Positions 1 through 6,417 of a DNA stretch of 6,749 nt are shown here, one piece after another. Position 1 is the stretch's first letter. Each line of letters opens with the position of its first letter. The notes under the pieces were generated by a model. It saw only the letters and a program-made list of their open reading frames with translations. It was not told the origin of the DNA and searched no databases. The translations under genes were made by a program, and so were the position numbers. Source of the DNA: an uncultured Planctomycetaceae bacterium (GTDB lineage Bacteria > Planctomycetota > Planctomycetia > Pirellulales > UBA1268); assembly GCA_903958265.1 (NCBI GenBank), contig CAJBSQ010000722.1:1-6749 (forward strand). Reading direction: 5' to 3'.

Positions 1-7
1 CGCGACG

Positions 8-1264
8 TCAGGCCGTGTTTCGCACGCGGTAGAGGATCGGGATCGCCGCGAGGCGGGCGATGCACGACACGACAAACACCGTCACGTAGGCCTCCCACGT
101 CTCGCCGAGCGCCCGCAGCAGCAGGCCGCCGCAGGCGGCTCCCGCGACGGTCGCCACGGCGATGCCCAGGTTGTAGACGGTGACCACGCCGCTCCGCTCG
201 CGTGCGTTCACGGCCTCGAAAAAGAGCAGCATGACGGCAAGTTCGTAGGCCGCCCAGCAGGCTCCCGCCACAACCTGCACGCCGGCCAGGTAGGCGACGT
301 GTCCTGAAGGCAGCCAGAGGAGGGCCAGCGGCACGATCGCGAGGCTCGCCAGCCAGAGCAGCCGCAGCGACCCAATCCGCGACGCCAACCGGCCAATCGC
401 GGGCAAGAGCAGCGCCTTCGCCAGGAAGCTCGTGCCAAACACGAGCATGAAGGCGTGGTAGGAGAAGCCGAGTTCCCGCAGCATAAATGGGGTGAAGTAG
501 GGGGCGGCGAACTGGGCGCCGAATACGAAGCAGCAGAGGTAGGTGACCAGCGAGCCCGACGGCCGCCGCGACATCCGAACCATGGCGGCGATGATCCGCT
601 TCGTGAGCGGCAGCCGGACAGCCTCGCCACCATCACGACCAGGGGGCCGCGGCTCGCGGCAGGCCCAGAGGCACAGGGTCGACACCAGTCGTGACAGCCC
701 GGCCACGACGAACACTGCCGCGAACGCCGGCAGCAGCGCCTCACGCTGTTCGCCCCACTGGAGCAGCAGGCCGCTGACGACGAACCCCAGAAACACGCCG
801 AACTGCCCGAGCCGATTGCGGTTGGCGAAGTACGGCGTGCGAATCTGATCGGGGACCAGCGTGGCCATCCAGGCCGTCCAGGCCGGAGCCGATGCCATCC
901 CGGCCGACCAGTAGGCGGCGGCGGCCGCAAACAGTTCCCAGAGCTCGGCATGGCCGCGGATCGCCCACCAGACCAGCGGCACGAAACACAGCGCCTGCAC
1001 GATCGTGCAGGCGATGACCCACCGCCGATTGCTCCCCACCCGCTCCACCGCGAGCGGCGCCGCGAGTTGGATCACGGCCCCCACGAGCACCGGCAGCGTG
1101 GCCACCATCCCGGAGGCGACCGGACCGAAGCCGAGGGCCAGGGCGAAGGCGGCGAAGTAGGTCTCCCCGCAGCCCACCATCACGCTGAACGCCATCGCAT
1201 CGACGGTCGATACGAGTAGGTCGCGGCGAAGGCTGCTGCGCGGTGGAAGGGGAAACGTGATCAA
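8..1264 (-). CDS. MFS transporter, 12 TM, substrate unknown
   Basis: This is a 418-residue, very hydrophobic protein of the major facilitator superfamily, presumably moving a small solute across the cytoplasmic membrane. By eye there are about 12 membrane segments in two bundles: roughly residues 24-200 and 236-412. A polar cytoplasmic loop at about 201-232, rich in Arg, Pro and Gly, separates them. A degenerate MFS loop 2-3 signature is seen around residues 70-82 (LAVERVGSNRRW). The substrate cannot be assigned. The start is taken as TTG at 1264: no ATG or GTG lies between it and the upstream in-frame TAG at 1304-1306, and the segment RRDLLVSTVDAMAF that leads into TM1 would be lost if the ATG at residue 24 (position 1195) were used. 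No Shine-Dalgarno sequence is visible before the TTG. It is divergent from the epimerase gene. Family assignment is firm; the exact start is less sure. Confidence 0.85.
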   Translation of the reverse strand: MITFPLPPRSSLRRDLLVSTVDAMAFSVMVGCGETYFAAFALALGFGPVASGMVATLPVLVGAVIQLAAPLAVERVGSNRRWVIACTIVQALCFVPLVWWAIRGHAELWELFAAAAAYWSAGMASAPAWTAWMATLVPDQIRTPYFANRNRLGQFGVFLGFVVSGLLLQWGEQREALLPAFAAVFVVAGLSRLVSTLCLWACREPRPPGRDGGEAVRLPLTKRIIAAMVRMSRRPSGSLVTYLCCFVFGAQFAAPYFTPFMLRELGFSYHAFMLVFGTSFLAKALLLPAIGRLASRIGSLRLLWLASLAIVPLALLWLPSGHVAYLAGVQVVAGACWAAYELAVMLLFFEAVNARERSGVVTVYNLGIAVATVAGAACGGLLLRALGETWEAYVTVFVVSCIARLAAIPILYRVRNTA

Positions 1265-1304
1265 CGGCTGGTCTACGGTGGGCGACGGAAGGGGACCATC
1301 TGTC

Positions 1305-1310
1305 TATACT
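1305..1310 (+). promoter_or_regulatory. possible -10 box for the epimerase gene
   Basis: TATACT matches the sigma-70 -10 consensus at five of six positions and is the most AT-rich spot in the 117-bp divergent gap between the transporter and the epimerase. It would give a leader of about 65 bases before the epimerase ATG. No recognisable -35 hexamer lies 16-18 bases upstream, so this is a weak call. No convincing counterpart for the transporter was seen on the minus strand. Confidence 0.2.
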
Positions 1311-1369
1311 TCCGCCACGGTTTGGCATAGGCAGGGCTCGAGTGCCTTCCCTGGCCCGCATCCACATCT

Positions 1370-1374
1370 GGGAG
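1370..1374 (+). promoter_or_regulatory. ribosome binding site of the epimerase gene
   Basis: GGGAG stands seven bases before the ATG at 1382, the usual Shine-Dalgarno spacing. It supports this ATG, which also places the nucleotide-binding Gly motif at the very N-terminus as expected for the family. Confidence 0.5.
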
Positions 1375-1381
1375 ATTCCAC

Positions 1382-2296
1382 ATGACGGCCTTGGTGACTG
1401 GCGGCACGGGATTCGTCGGCCCGCGGCTCCTGCGGATGCTCGACCGCCCGACGGTGCTGTCGCGGGATCCCGACCGGGCCCGCCGGTCGATCGGCCATCT
1501 CGCGGGCCGCATCGTCCGCTGGGATCCGCTGGAAGGCCCGCCCCCCACGGAGGCCTTCGCCGGGGTCGACGCGGTGTTTCACCTCGCCGGCGAGTCGGTG
1601 GCCGAGGGCCGCTGGACCGCCGCGCAGAAGGCCCGCATCCGGGACAGTCGCGTGATCGGCACGCGGCACCTCGTGCAGGGTATGGCCCAGGCCGAGCAGA
1701 AGCCGAGTGTGTTCGTCTCGGCATCAGCGGTCGGATATTACGGCGATCGTGGCGACGAGGAACTGACCGAGTCGGCCCGGCCGGCGCACGATTTCCTGGG
1801 CGATGTCTGCGTGGCCTGGGAGAACGAAGCCCACGCCGCTGATGCCCTCGGCGTCCGCGTGGTCACGGCTCGCACGGGCATCGTGCTCGGCGCTGGTGGC
1901 GGGGCGCTGGGCAAGATGCTCACGCCCTTCAAGCTGGGAGCCGGCGGGCCGCTGGGCAGCGGTCGGCAGTGGATGCCCTGGGTGCATGTCACCGATCTCG
2001 CGAGGCTCTACCTGCACGCGGCCGACACGACTTCGATTCGCGGGCCCATGAACGCGGTGGCGCCGAATCCGGTTCGGAACAGCGAGTTCACCAAGGCGCT
2101 GGGTCGCCAGTTGCATCGGCCCGCCTTCATGCCCGCGCCCTACATCGGGCTGCGACTTCTGTTCGGCGAGTTTGCGCAGGTGCTGTTCGCCTCACAGCGG
2201 GTGATCCCCAAGGTGGCCATCGACACGGGATTCGTGTTCCAGTTTCCCGAGATCGCCGGAGCACTCCGGGAGATTCTGGCCCCCGCAGCGGCCTGA
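1382..2296 (+). CDS. TIGR01777 family NAD(P)-dependent epimerase (SDR39U1/YfcH type)
   Basis: This is a 304-residue atypical short-chain dehydrogenase/reductase of the kind called YfcH in E. coli and SDR39U1 in animals; length and domain order are normal for the family. The N-terminal Rossmann fold carries GGTGFVG at residues 7-13. HLAGES at 67-72 and the following RW at 77-78 are family hallmarks. The catalytic region is SASAVGYYG at 113-121, with the Ser and YY expected of the family. A second signature runs from RTGIVLG (about 164-170) through GGGAL and KLGAGGP to GSGRQWMPW (192-200), which touches the substrate pocket. The C-terminal part, from about residue 245, matches the DUF1731 domain, including the SQRVIPK stretch. 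The natural substrate of this family is not established. It stands alone on its strand, divergent from the transporter and convergent with the Sua5 gene, so context gives no role. Confidence 0.93.
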   Translation: MTALVTGGTGFVGPRLLRMLDRPTVLSRDPDRARRSIGHLAGRIVRWDPLEGPPPTEAFAGVDAVFHLAGESVAEGRWTAAQKARIRDSRVIGTRHLVQGMAQAEQKPSVFVSASAVGYYGDRGDEELTESARPAHDFLGDVCVAWENEAHAADALGVRVVTARTGIVLGAGGGALGKMLTPFKLGAGGPLGSGRQWMPWVHVTDLARLYLHAADTTSIRGPMNAVAPNPVRNSEFTKALGRQLHRPAFMPAPYIGLRLLFGEFAQVLFASQRVIPKVAIDTGFVFQFPEIAGALREILAPAAA

Positions 2297-2298
2297 CG

Positions 2299-2324
2299 GT
2301 GGCGGATAACGTCGCCTCCGCCGC
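2299..2324. repeat. inverted repeat just after the epimerase stop
   Basis: GGCGGA at 2301-2306 pairs perfectly with TCCGCC at 2317-2322 across a ten-base loop. Two further pairs, one of them G-U, can extend the stem outwards. It begins three bases after the epimerase stop codon. It has no following T-run and could be incidental in such GC-rich DNA, or part of a double-hairpin 3' end together with the repeat at 2327-2347. Confidence 0.3.
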
Positions 2325-2326
2325 GG

Positions 2327-2347
2327 CCGCAGGCTTCACACCTGCGG
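2327..2347. terminator. possible bidirectional transcription terminator hairpin
   Basis: CCGCAGG at 2327-2333 and CCTGCGG at 2341-2347 form a perfect seven-base stem around a seven-base loop. It sits in the 96-bp gap between two convergent genes, about 30 bases after the epimerase stop and 46 bases after the Sua5 stop, which is where a shared terminator would be expected. Neither side has a run of T, so it is not a classical intrinsic terminator. It may act as an RNA 3'-end stabiliser or be a chance palindrome. Confidence 0.35.
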
Positions 2348-2392
2348 GATGCCCCGCCACGAGACATCGGGGGCGTGGAAGGCACCCTGCGC

Positions 2393-3451
2393 CTACTCAG
2401 GAACGCGTGCCGCACGGGCGAGCCGATCGCGGACGGCCCGCCACGGCTCGGTGTCGGGGGGCGGATCGACCACGATTCGATCGAGCCCACGCTGATCAAG
2501 CCCGTGAAGCATGGCGTAGATCCGGCAGGCGAACTCGTCCGGCGATTCGGGCATCGGCACGATCATGAGGTTTCGCGAACCGGCGAGCGAGCGAACCTGC
2601 GGATCGTCGGTTCTCGACGTGAGCCAGCCGATGCGGCGACCTTCTGCCACGAGCTGGGCCACGCGTCGGGCGGGCTCAACCGGCATCTCGAGCGGCGTCT
2701 TCGGCGCGTAATGGCGGGCCTGCCGCCCCGGCGACCGTACGGGTTCGCCGGAGTCGCCGGCCGCCGCCGCAGGCCATTCGACGGGTCCGCCCACGGCCGC
2801 CTCGAGGTCGTCGCGGGAGAGCGGTCCCGGCCGGAGAATCCGCGGGGGCGAGACGGTGCAGTCGACCACCGTCGACTCGATCCCGCGACGACACGGCCCC
2901 CCGTCGAGGATCAGGTCGATGCGGTTGCCGAGCCCTGCGAGCACATGGTGGGCAGTCGTCGGCGACACGGCCTCGGAGCGGTTGGCGCTCGGGGCAGCCA
3001 GCGGCATGCCGGCCTCGGCGATCAGCCGCCGCGCGAGCGGATGGTCTGGGCACCGCAGGGCCACCGTTGAACCACCCGCCGTGACGATGTCGGGAACCCG
3101 CGGACCGCGGGGCACGACGACGGTCACAGGCCCGGGCCAGAACCGTGTCGCAACCGCATCGGCTGTCGCCGGCCAGGCCCCCGCGAGCGACCGGGCCATC
3201 GCGATGTCGGCCACGTGAACGATCAACGGGTTTGACGCGGGCCGCCCCTTCGCGCGGAAGATGCCCGCCACGGCCTCCTCGTCGAGCGCGTTGGCGGCGA
3301 GCCCGTAGACCGTCTCGGTCGGGATCGCGACGAGCCCGCCCTGCCGCAGCACCTCCACCGCGCGGGCGACCGCATCCTCGGCGGTGCGGGGAGGCTCCGC
3401 GGCCGTCGGCGGCCAGTCGATCCGGAGGATGTCGGGAAGCGGGCGAAGCAT
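2393..3451 (-). CDS. L-threonylcarbamoyladenylate synthase (Sua5/YrdC), two-domain form
   Basis: This cytoplasmic enzyme makes threonylcarbamoyl-AMP from threonine, bicarbonate and ATP, the donor for N6-threonylcarbamoyladenosine at position 37 of ANN-decoding tRNAs. The 352-residue product is the long Sua5 form. The YrdC domain covers about residues 22-220, with PTETVYGL at 44-51, KGRPASNPL at 68-76, SANRSE at 155-160 and STVVD at 193-197. A linker holds SPGRQARHYAP at 240-250, the equivalent of the conserved SPGM-x-x-HYAP element that closes over the active site. The Sua5 domain runs from about 255 to the end. I chose the ATG at 3451 because it has AAGG eight bases upstream and leaves an N-terminus of normal length. 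The open frame extends up to a GTG at 3550, but that would overlap the purE start and add an unconserved Arg-rich leader. The gene is divergent from purE-purK. Confidence 0.93.
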   Translation of the reverse strand: MLRPLPDILRIDWPPTAAEPPRTAEDAVARAVEVLRQGGLVAIPTETVYGLAANALDEEAVAGIFRAKGRPASNPLIVHVADIAMARSLAGAWPATADAVATRFWPGPVTVVVPRGPRVPDIVTAGGSTVALRCPDHPLARRLIAEAGMPLAAPSANRSEAVSPTTAHHVLAGLGNRIDLILDGGPCRRGIESTVVDCTVSPPRILRPGPLSRDDLEAAVGGPVEWPAAAAGDSGEPVRSPGRQARHYAPKTPLEMPVEPARRVAQLVAEGRRIGWLTSRTDDPQVRSLAGSRNLMIVPMPESPDEFACRIYAMLHGLDQRGLDRIVVDPPPDTEPWRAVRDRLARAARVPE

Positions 3452-3459
3452 GCCGACTA

Positions 3460-3463
3460 CCTT
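3460..3463 (-). promoter_or_regulatory. ribosome binding site supporting the Sua5 start
   Basis: On the minus strand AAGG lies eight bases before the ATG at 3451. It is a short but well-placed Shine-Dalgarno match and favours this start over the GTG at 3550, about 100 bases upstream. Confidence 0.35.
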
Positions 3464-3537
3464 GCAACGCCGCAGCGGCCGGAGCAAGATGACCACCGTG
3501 CCGCCGCTCAGGCGGGCCCCCAGCGAGACCCCCGCCC

Positions 3538-4071
3538 GTGCCCCCCTCACCCTCTCCCGTCGTCGGCATTGCGATGGGCAGTCGCTCCGATTGGCCCACG
3601 CTTCAGCGGGCAGCGACGATCCTCGACCAGTTCGGGGTGCCCCATGCCTGCGAGGTCGTCTCGGCCCACCGCACGCCGGCCAAACTCGCCGAGTACGCCG
3701 CCACGGCGGCGGATCGCGGCCTGAAGGTGATCATTGCCGGCGCGGGGGGTGCGGCCCACCTGCCCGGCATGCTCGCGGCGCAGACGCACCTGCCCGTTCT
3801 CGGGGTGCCCGTCGAGTCGTCGATGCTCCGTGGCATCGATTCGCTGCTCTCGATCGTGCAGATGCCCGCCGGTGTGCCGGTGGGAACGCTGGCGATCGGC
3901 CCCGCCGGCGCCGCCAACGCGGCGCTGCTGGCGATCGCGATCCTGGCACTCGAAGACGCTGGCCTCCGCGACAAGCTCATCGCCTATCGGACCGAGCAGA
4001 CCTCCCGGGTGCTCCACGAAGATCTCAACGGCGGCTCGACGGCCTGGTCCGAACGACCGTCGGAGCGGTGA
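3538..4071 (+). CDS. purE: N5-carboxyaminoimidazole ribonucleotide mutase PurE
   Basis: Class I PurE interconverts N5-CAIR and CAIR in de novo purine synthesis and normally forms a cytoplasmic octamer. The 177-residue product is of normal length and carries all the signature stretches: MGSRSD at 13-18, SAHRTP at 42-47 (His44 corresponds to the catalytic His45 of the E. coli enzyme), GAGGAAHLPGM at 68-78, GVPVES at 89-94, and GIDSLLSIVQMP at 99-110. Pairing with purK directly downstream fits class I, the bicarbonate/ATP-dependent route, rather than the class II carboxylase type. The start is GTG at 3538: it is the only ATG or GTG between the in-frame TGA at 3490-3492 and the conserved MGSRSD, whose own Met is internal. 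Only a weak purine stretch (GCGAGA, nine bases upstream) resembles a ribosome site. The last 15 or so residues are polar and probably disordered. Confidence 0.97.
   Translation: MPPSPSPVVGIAMGSRSDWPTLQRAATILDQFGVPHACEVVSAHRTPAKLAEYAATAADRGLKVIIAGAGGAAHLPGMLAAQTHLPVLGVPVESSMLRGIDSLLSIVQMPAGVPVGTLAIGPAGAANAALLAIAILALEDAGLRDKLIAYRTEQTSRVLHEDLNGGSTAWSERPSER
4062..4065 (+). promoter_or_regulatory. ribosome binding site of purK inside the purE 3' end
   Basis: GGAG stands nine bases before the GTG start of purK and lies within the last codons of purE. It makes independent initiation at the GTG plausible, in addition to coupling with purE termination. Confidence 0.4.
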
Positions 4072-4074
4072 CCT

Positions 4075-5259
4075 GTGGCCCCCGCCCAGACCAACCCGAT
4101 CCTGCCCGGCAGCACGCTCGGTATCCTCGGCGGCGGGCAACTCGGGGCGATGTTCGCCGCCGCCGCCCGGCGGATGGGCTACCGCGTCGAGGCGATCTCC
4201 GACGTCGCCGACTGTCCCGCGGCGATCCACTGCGACCGGCTCCACGTCGGCGACTACACCGACGCTGCATTCCTGTCTCGGGCCGCCACGGGGCTCGACG
4301 TGGTCACCTTCGAGTTCGAGAACATTCCGATCGTGGCAGGGCGGGCGCTCGCCGCGGTGGTGCCGGTCCGCCCCTGCCCCGAGGTGCTGTTCACGACCCA
4401 GGACCGCGGGCGCGAGAAGGCCTTCCTCGTCCGGGAGGGTTTTGCCTGCGCTCCGCATCGCGTCGTGCGGTCGCTCGACGGGCTGCGGGCGGCTGTCGCC
4501 GCCCTCGGTCTGCCGGCCGTGCTCAAGACCGCCGCCTTCGGCTACGACGGCAAGGGCCAGATCAGACTCACGGCGGAGGATGAGATCGACGCCGCCTGGG
4601 CGACGCTCGGCGCTCACCCGACCGGCCCGCAGGAACTGGTGCTCGAGGGCTGGATCGACTTCGACTGCGAAATCTCCGTGGTGGCGGCCCGCGGGCTCGA
4701 CGGCGTGATTGCCCCGTTTGCCCCGTCGCGAAACACCCACGCCCGGCACATCCTCGACGTTGCCAGCGTGCCCGCCGCCCTACCCGACCCCGTGCTGCAG
4801 GAGGCCACGGCCACCGCGGAGCGGATCCTCACCGCACTCGGCGTCGTGGGCGTGGCCTGCGTCGAGTTCTTCGTCACGAAGAACGGTCGCGTGCTCGTCA
4901 ACGAGATCGCCCCCCGAACCCACAACTCAGGCCACCTCACGATCGAGGCCTGCGACACGAGCCAGTTCGAGCAGCAGGTTCGCGCGGTCTGCGGCCTGCC
5001 GCTCGGGTCGACGCGACAGCGGTCGCCCGCCGCGATGGCCAACCTGTTGGGCGACTGCTGGCCGCCCTCCGGGCGAGCAGCCGGCCGCGAGCCCGACTGG
5101 GCCGCCGCCCTCGGCGTGCCCGGTGTGACCCTGCACCTCTATGGCAAGAACGAGCCGCGACCAGGCCGCAAGATGGGACACCTCACGGCCGTCGCCGACA
5201 CGGTCGAAGAGGCGATCGAGAAGGTCACCCGCGCCCGCGGCCTGGCCGGCCGAGGCTGA
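4075..5259 (+). CDS. purK: N5-carboxyaminoimidazole ribonucleotide synthase PurK
   Basis: PurK is an ATP-grasp ligase that carboxylates AIR with bicarbonate and ATP to give N5-CAIR, the substrate of PurE. The 394-residue protein is slightly longer than E. coli PurK (355). The N-terminal nucleotide-binding fold has GILGGGQLG at 16-24, followed by TFEFENIP at 78-85. The ATP-grasp core has KTAAFGYDGKGQ at 151-162, EGWIDFDCEISV at 191-202 and the metal-binding NEIAPRTHNSGH at 276-287. The C-terminal domain holds HLYGK at 354-358 and GRKMGHLT at 364-371. The start is GTG at 4075, since the next Met (residue 26) lies after the Gly-rich loop. It follows purE with only three bases between the TGA and the GTG and lies in the same reading frame, so the two are co-transcribed and very likely translationally coupled. 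It converges on the glycosyltransferase gene. Confidence 0.97.
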   Translation: MAPAQTNPILPGSTLGILGGGQLGAMFAAAARRMGYRVEAISDVADCPAAIHCDRLHVGDYTDAAFLSRAATGLDVVTFEFENIPIVAGRALAAVVPVRPCPEVLFTTQDRGREKAFLVREGFACAPHRVVRSLDGLRAAVAALGLPAVLKTAAFGYDGKGQIRLTAEDEIDAAWATLGAHPTGPQELVLEGWIDFDCEISVVAARGLDGVIAPFAPSRNTHARHILDVASVPAALPDPVLQEATATAERILTALGVVGVACVEFFVTKNGRVLVNEIAPRTHNSGHLTIEACDTSQFEQQVRAVCGLPLGSTRQRSPAAMANLLGDCWPPSGRAAGREPDWAAALGVPGVTLHLYGKNEPRPGRKMGHLTAVADTVEEAIEKVTRARGLAGRG

Positions 5260-5262
5260 GCG

Positions 5263-6417
5263 TCACTGCGGCGCGAGCGGACGGCCACGCCAGCTGGTCT
5301 GCATCCCCAACGCCTTCCGCACGATCGCGGTCCATTGAATGGCGAGGAACACGGCGACGGCGAGCGGCTGGGCGACCGCGCTGAGCAGGCTCTGCCGGAA
5401 TCGCACGGCCTCGACCAGACGCGGCAGCAGGGCCAGGATGGCGGCGGCGATCGCCACGGGCAGCGCCCACCCCGGCCAGCCCCGCCAGCCGGTGGCGAGC
5501 CCCCAGGCAACCAGCACGAACGGCAGGATCTGCCCCCCTGCGAGCAGCAGGGTGAAGGGCACGATCGTGGCCGGCGCGCCGATCCCCTCCGTGGCGTTCT
5601 TCGAAAGCCCGCGCCACACCTCGGCGTTGCGGGCGTACATCCGACAGGAGGCGAGGTCGGTGGCGTCGAAGATGTCGGTGCGGAGCCCGGCGCGGCGGTA
5701 GGCCCGCGGCAGTTTCACCCCATCGTGAAGCGAGGCCCGGATCGCCTCATGCCCCCCTGCCCTCTCGTAGTCGGCCCGCCGCGTGGCAAACAGCTGCCCG
5801 CAGCCGGCCGCCATGCCGGGGGAAGCGTCTTGTCGGCTCCGCGCGACGGGCAGGAAGCCAAGCAGGATGAAGTGGATCAGGGGCAGGAGCAGCCAGTCGA
5901 GAAAGCACGCGGTGGCCTGCCGCGGAAATCCGCTGACGAGTGCCGCCTTCGACGCATCGAGAAAGGCCACCGTCCGCGCGACGGCGTCGGGCCTGGGCTC
6001 CACATCGACATCGAGAAACACGAGCGTGTCGTGGCCTGCCGCGCGGGCGAGTTGCCAGCAGGCATGCTGCTTCCCGCACCACCCCGCCGGCAAGGGTTTG
6101 CCCGGCACGAGCCGCACCCGTGGATCCACCGCGACGATCCCCGCCACGATCTCAGCCGTGCGATCGTCGCTCGAGTCGTCGAGGATGACCAGTTCGAGAT
6201 CCACGCCCTCGCTCGCGAGCACATCGCGGCAGAGCCGGCCGATCGCCCCCTCTTCGTTCCGCGCCGGCACGAGCACCGAGACCCGTGGCGGGCCGCCCCC
6301 CGCGGGCGGCCACGGGGCCGGCCGAAAGGCCCGCAGGTTGGCCAGGGTGACCGCGACGGGCAGCGCGGCAAGCGTGAACCCCACCAGCGTGAGCGCGGCG
6401 ATCCAGGCCGGAGTCAT
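5263..6417 (-). CDS. membrane-associated family 2 glycosyltransferase (CrtQ/HpnB-like)
   Basis: This is a 384-residue GT-A fold glycosyltransferase that probably transfers a sugar from a nucleotide donor to a lipid acceptor at the cytoplasmic face of the membrane. An N-terminal anchor spans about residues 6-26. The GT2 domain follows: VSVLVPARNEE at 46-56, the donor-site ILDDSSDD at 78-85, AGWCGKQHAC at 111-120, and the metal-binding DVD at 136-138. Then come a hydrophobic stretch at 172-190, AGCGQLF at 204-210 and SLHDGVKLPRAYRRAG at 229-244, where Asp232 is the probable catalytic base. Three more membrane segments lie at about 284-308, 318-333 and 346-362. The arrangement resembles the carotenoid glycosyltransferase CrtQ and hopanoid-associated HpnB, but acceptor and sugar are unknown. 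The ATG at 6417 overlaps the stop of the upstream acyltransferase-like gene as ATGA, so the pair is coupled. Its stop lies three bases from that of convergent purK. Confidence 0.88.
   Translation of the reverse strand: MTPAWIAALTLVGFTLAALPVAVTLANLRAFRPAPWPPAGGGPPRVSVLVPARNEEGAIGRLCRDVLASEGVDLELVILDDSSDDRTAEIVAGIVAVDPRVRLVPGKPLPAGWCGKQHACWQLARAAGHDTLVFLDVDVEPRPDAVARTVAFLDASKAALVSGFPRQATACFLDWLLLPLIHFILLGFLPVARSRQDASPGMAAGCGQLFATRRADYERAGGHEAIRASLHDGVKLPRAYRRAGLRTDIFDATDLASCRMYARNAEVWRGLSKNATEGIGAPATIVPFTLLLAGGQILPFVLVAWGLATGWRGWPGWALPVAIAAAILALLPRLVEAVRFRQSLLSAVAQPLAVAVFLAIQWTAIVRKALGMQTSWRGRPLAPQ

Noticed and set aside
1329..1353. Short inverted repeats around a CTCGAG palindrome in the epimerase leader
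   Set aside because: The stems are only five bases with alternative pairings, and there is no sign of a riboswitch or attenuator structure.
741..1724. Long minus-strand open frame of 327 codons covering the transporter 5' end and the epimerase 5' end
   Set aside because: It is opposite or out of frame to two clearly conserved proteins, its translation is dominated by Arg, Pro and Gly, and it has no recognisable motif. It is a by-product of high GC.
3462..3490. TTGCAA and CAAGAT as a -35/-10 pair for purE
   Set aside because: The spacing is 17 bases, but the matches are only four and three of six, which is no better than chance in an 86-bp gap.
3452..3550. N-terminal extension of Sua5 to the GTG at 3550
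   Set aside because: It would overlap the purE start, adds an unconserved basic leader, and is less well supported than the ATG at 3451 with AAGG upstream.
3384..4583. Plus-strand open frame of 399 codons overlapping Sua5, purE and purK
   Set aside because: It is in the wrong frame relative to purE and purK, is Arg/Gly-rich and of low complexity, and would overlap three well-supported genes.
3547..4749. Minus-strand open frame of 400 codons antisense to purE and purK
   Set aside because: It is antisense to two complete conserved enzymes and has the Gly/Arg/His/Asp bias typical of antisense frames in GC-rich DNA. No domain is recognisable.
5239..5256. GC palindrome (GGCCGGCC core) at the 3' end of purK as a terminator
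   Set aside because: The outer arms do not pair in register, no T-run follows, and the bases are accounted for by codons for a Gly/Ala/Arg-rich C-terminus.
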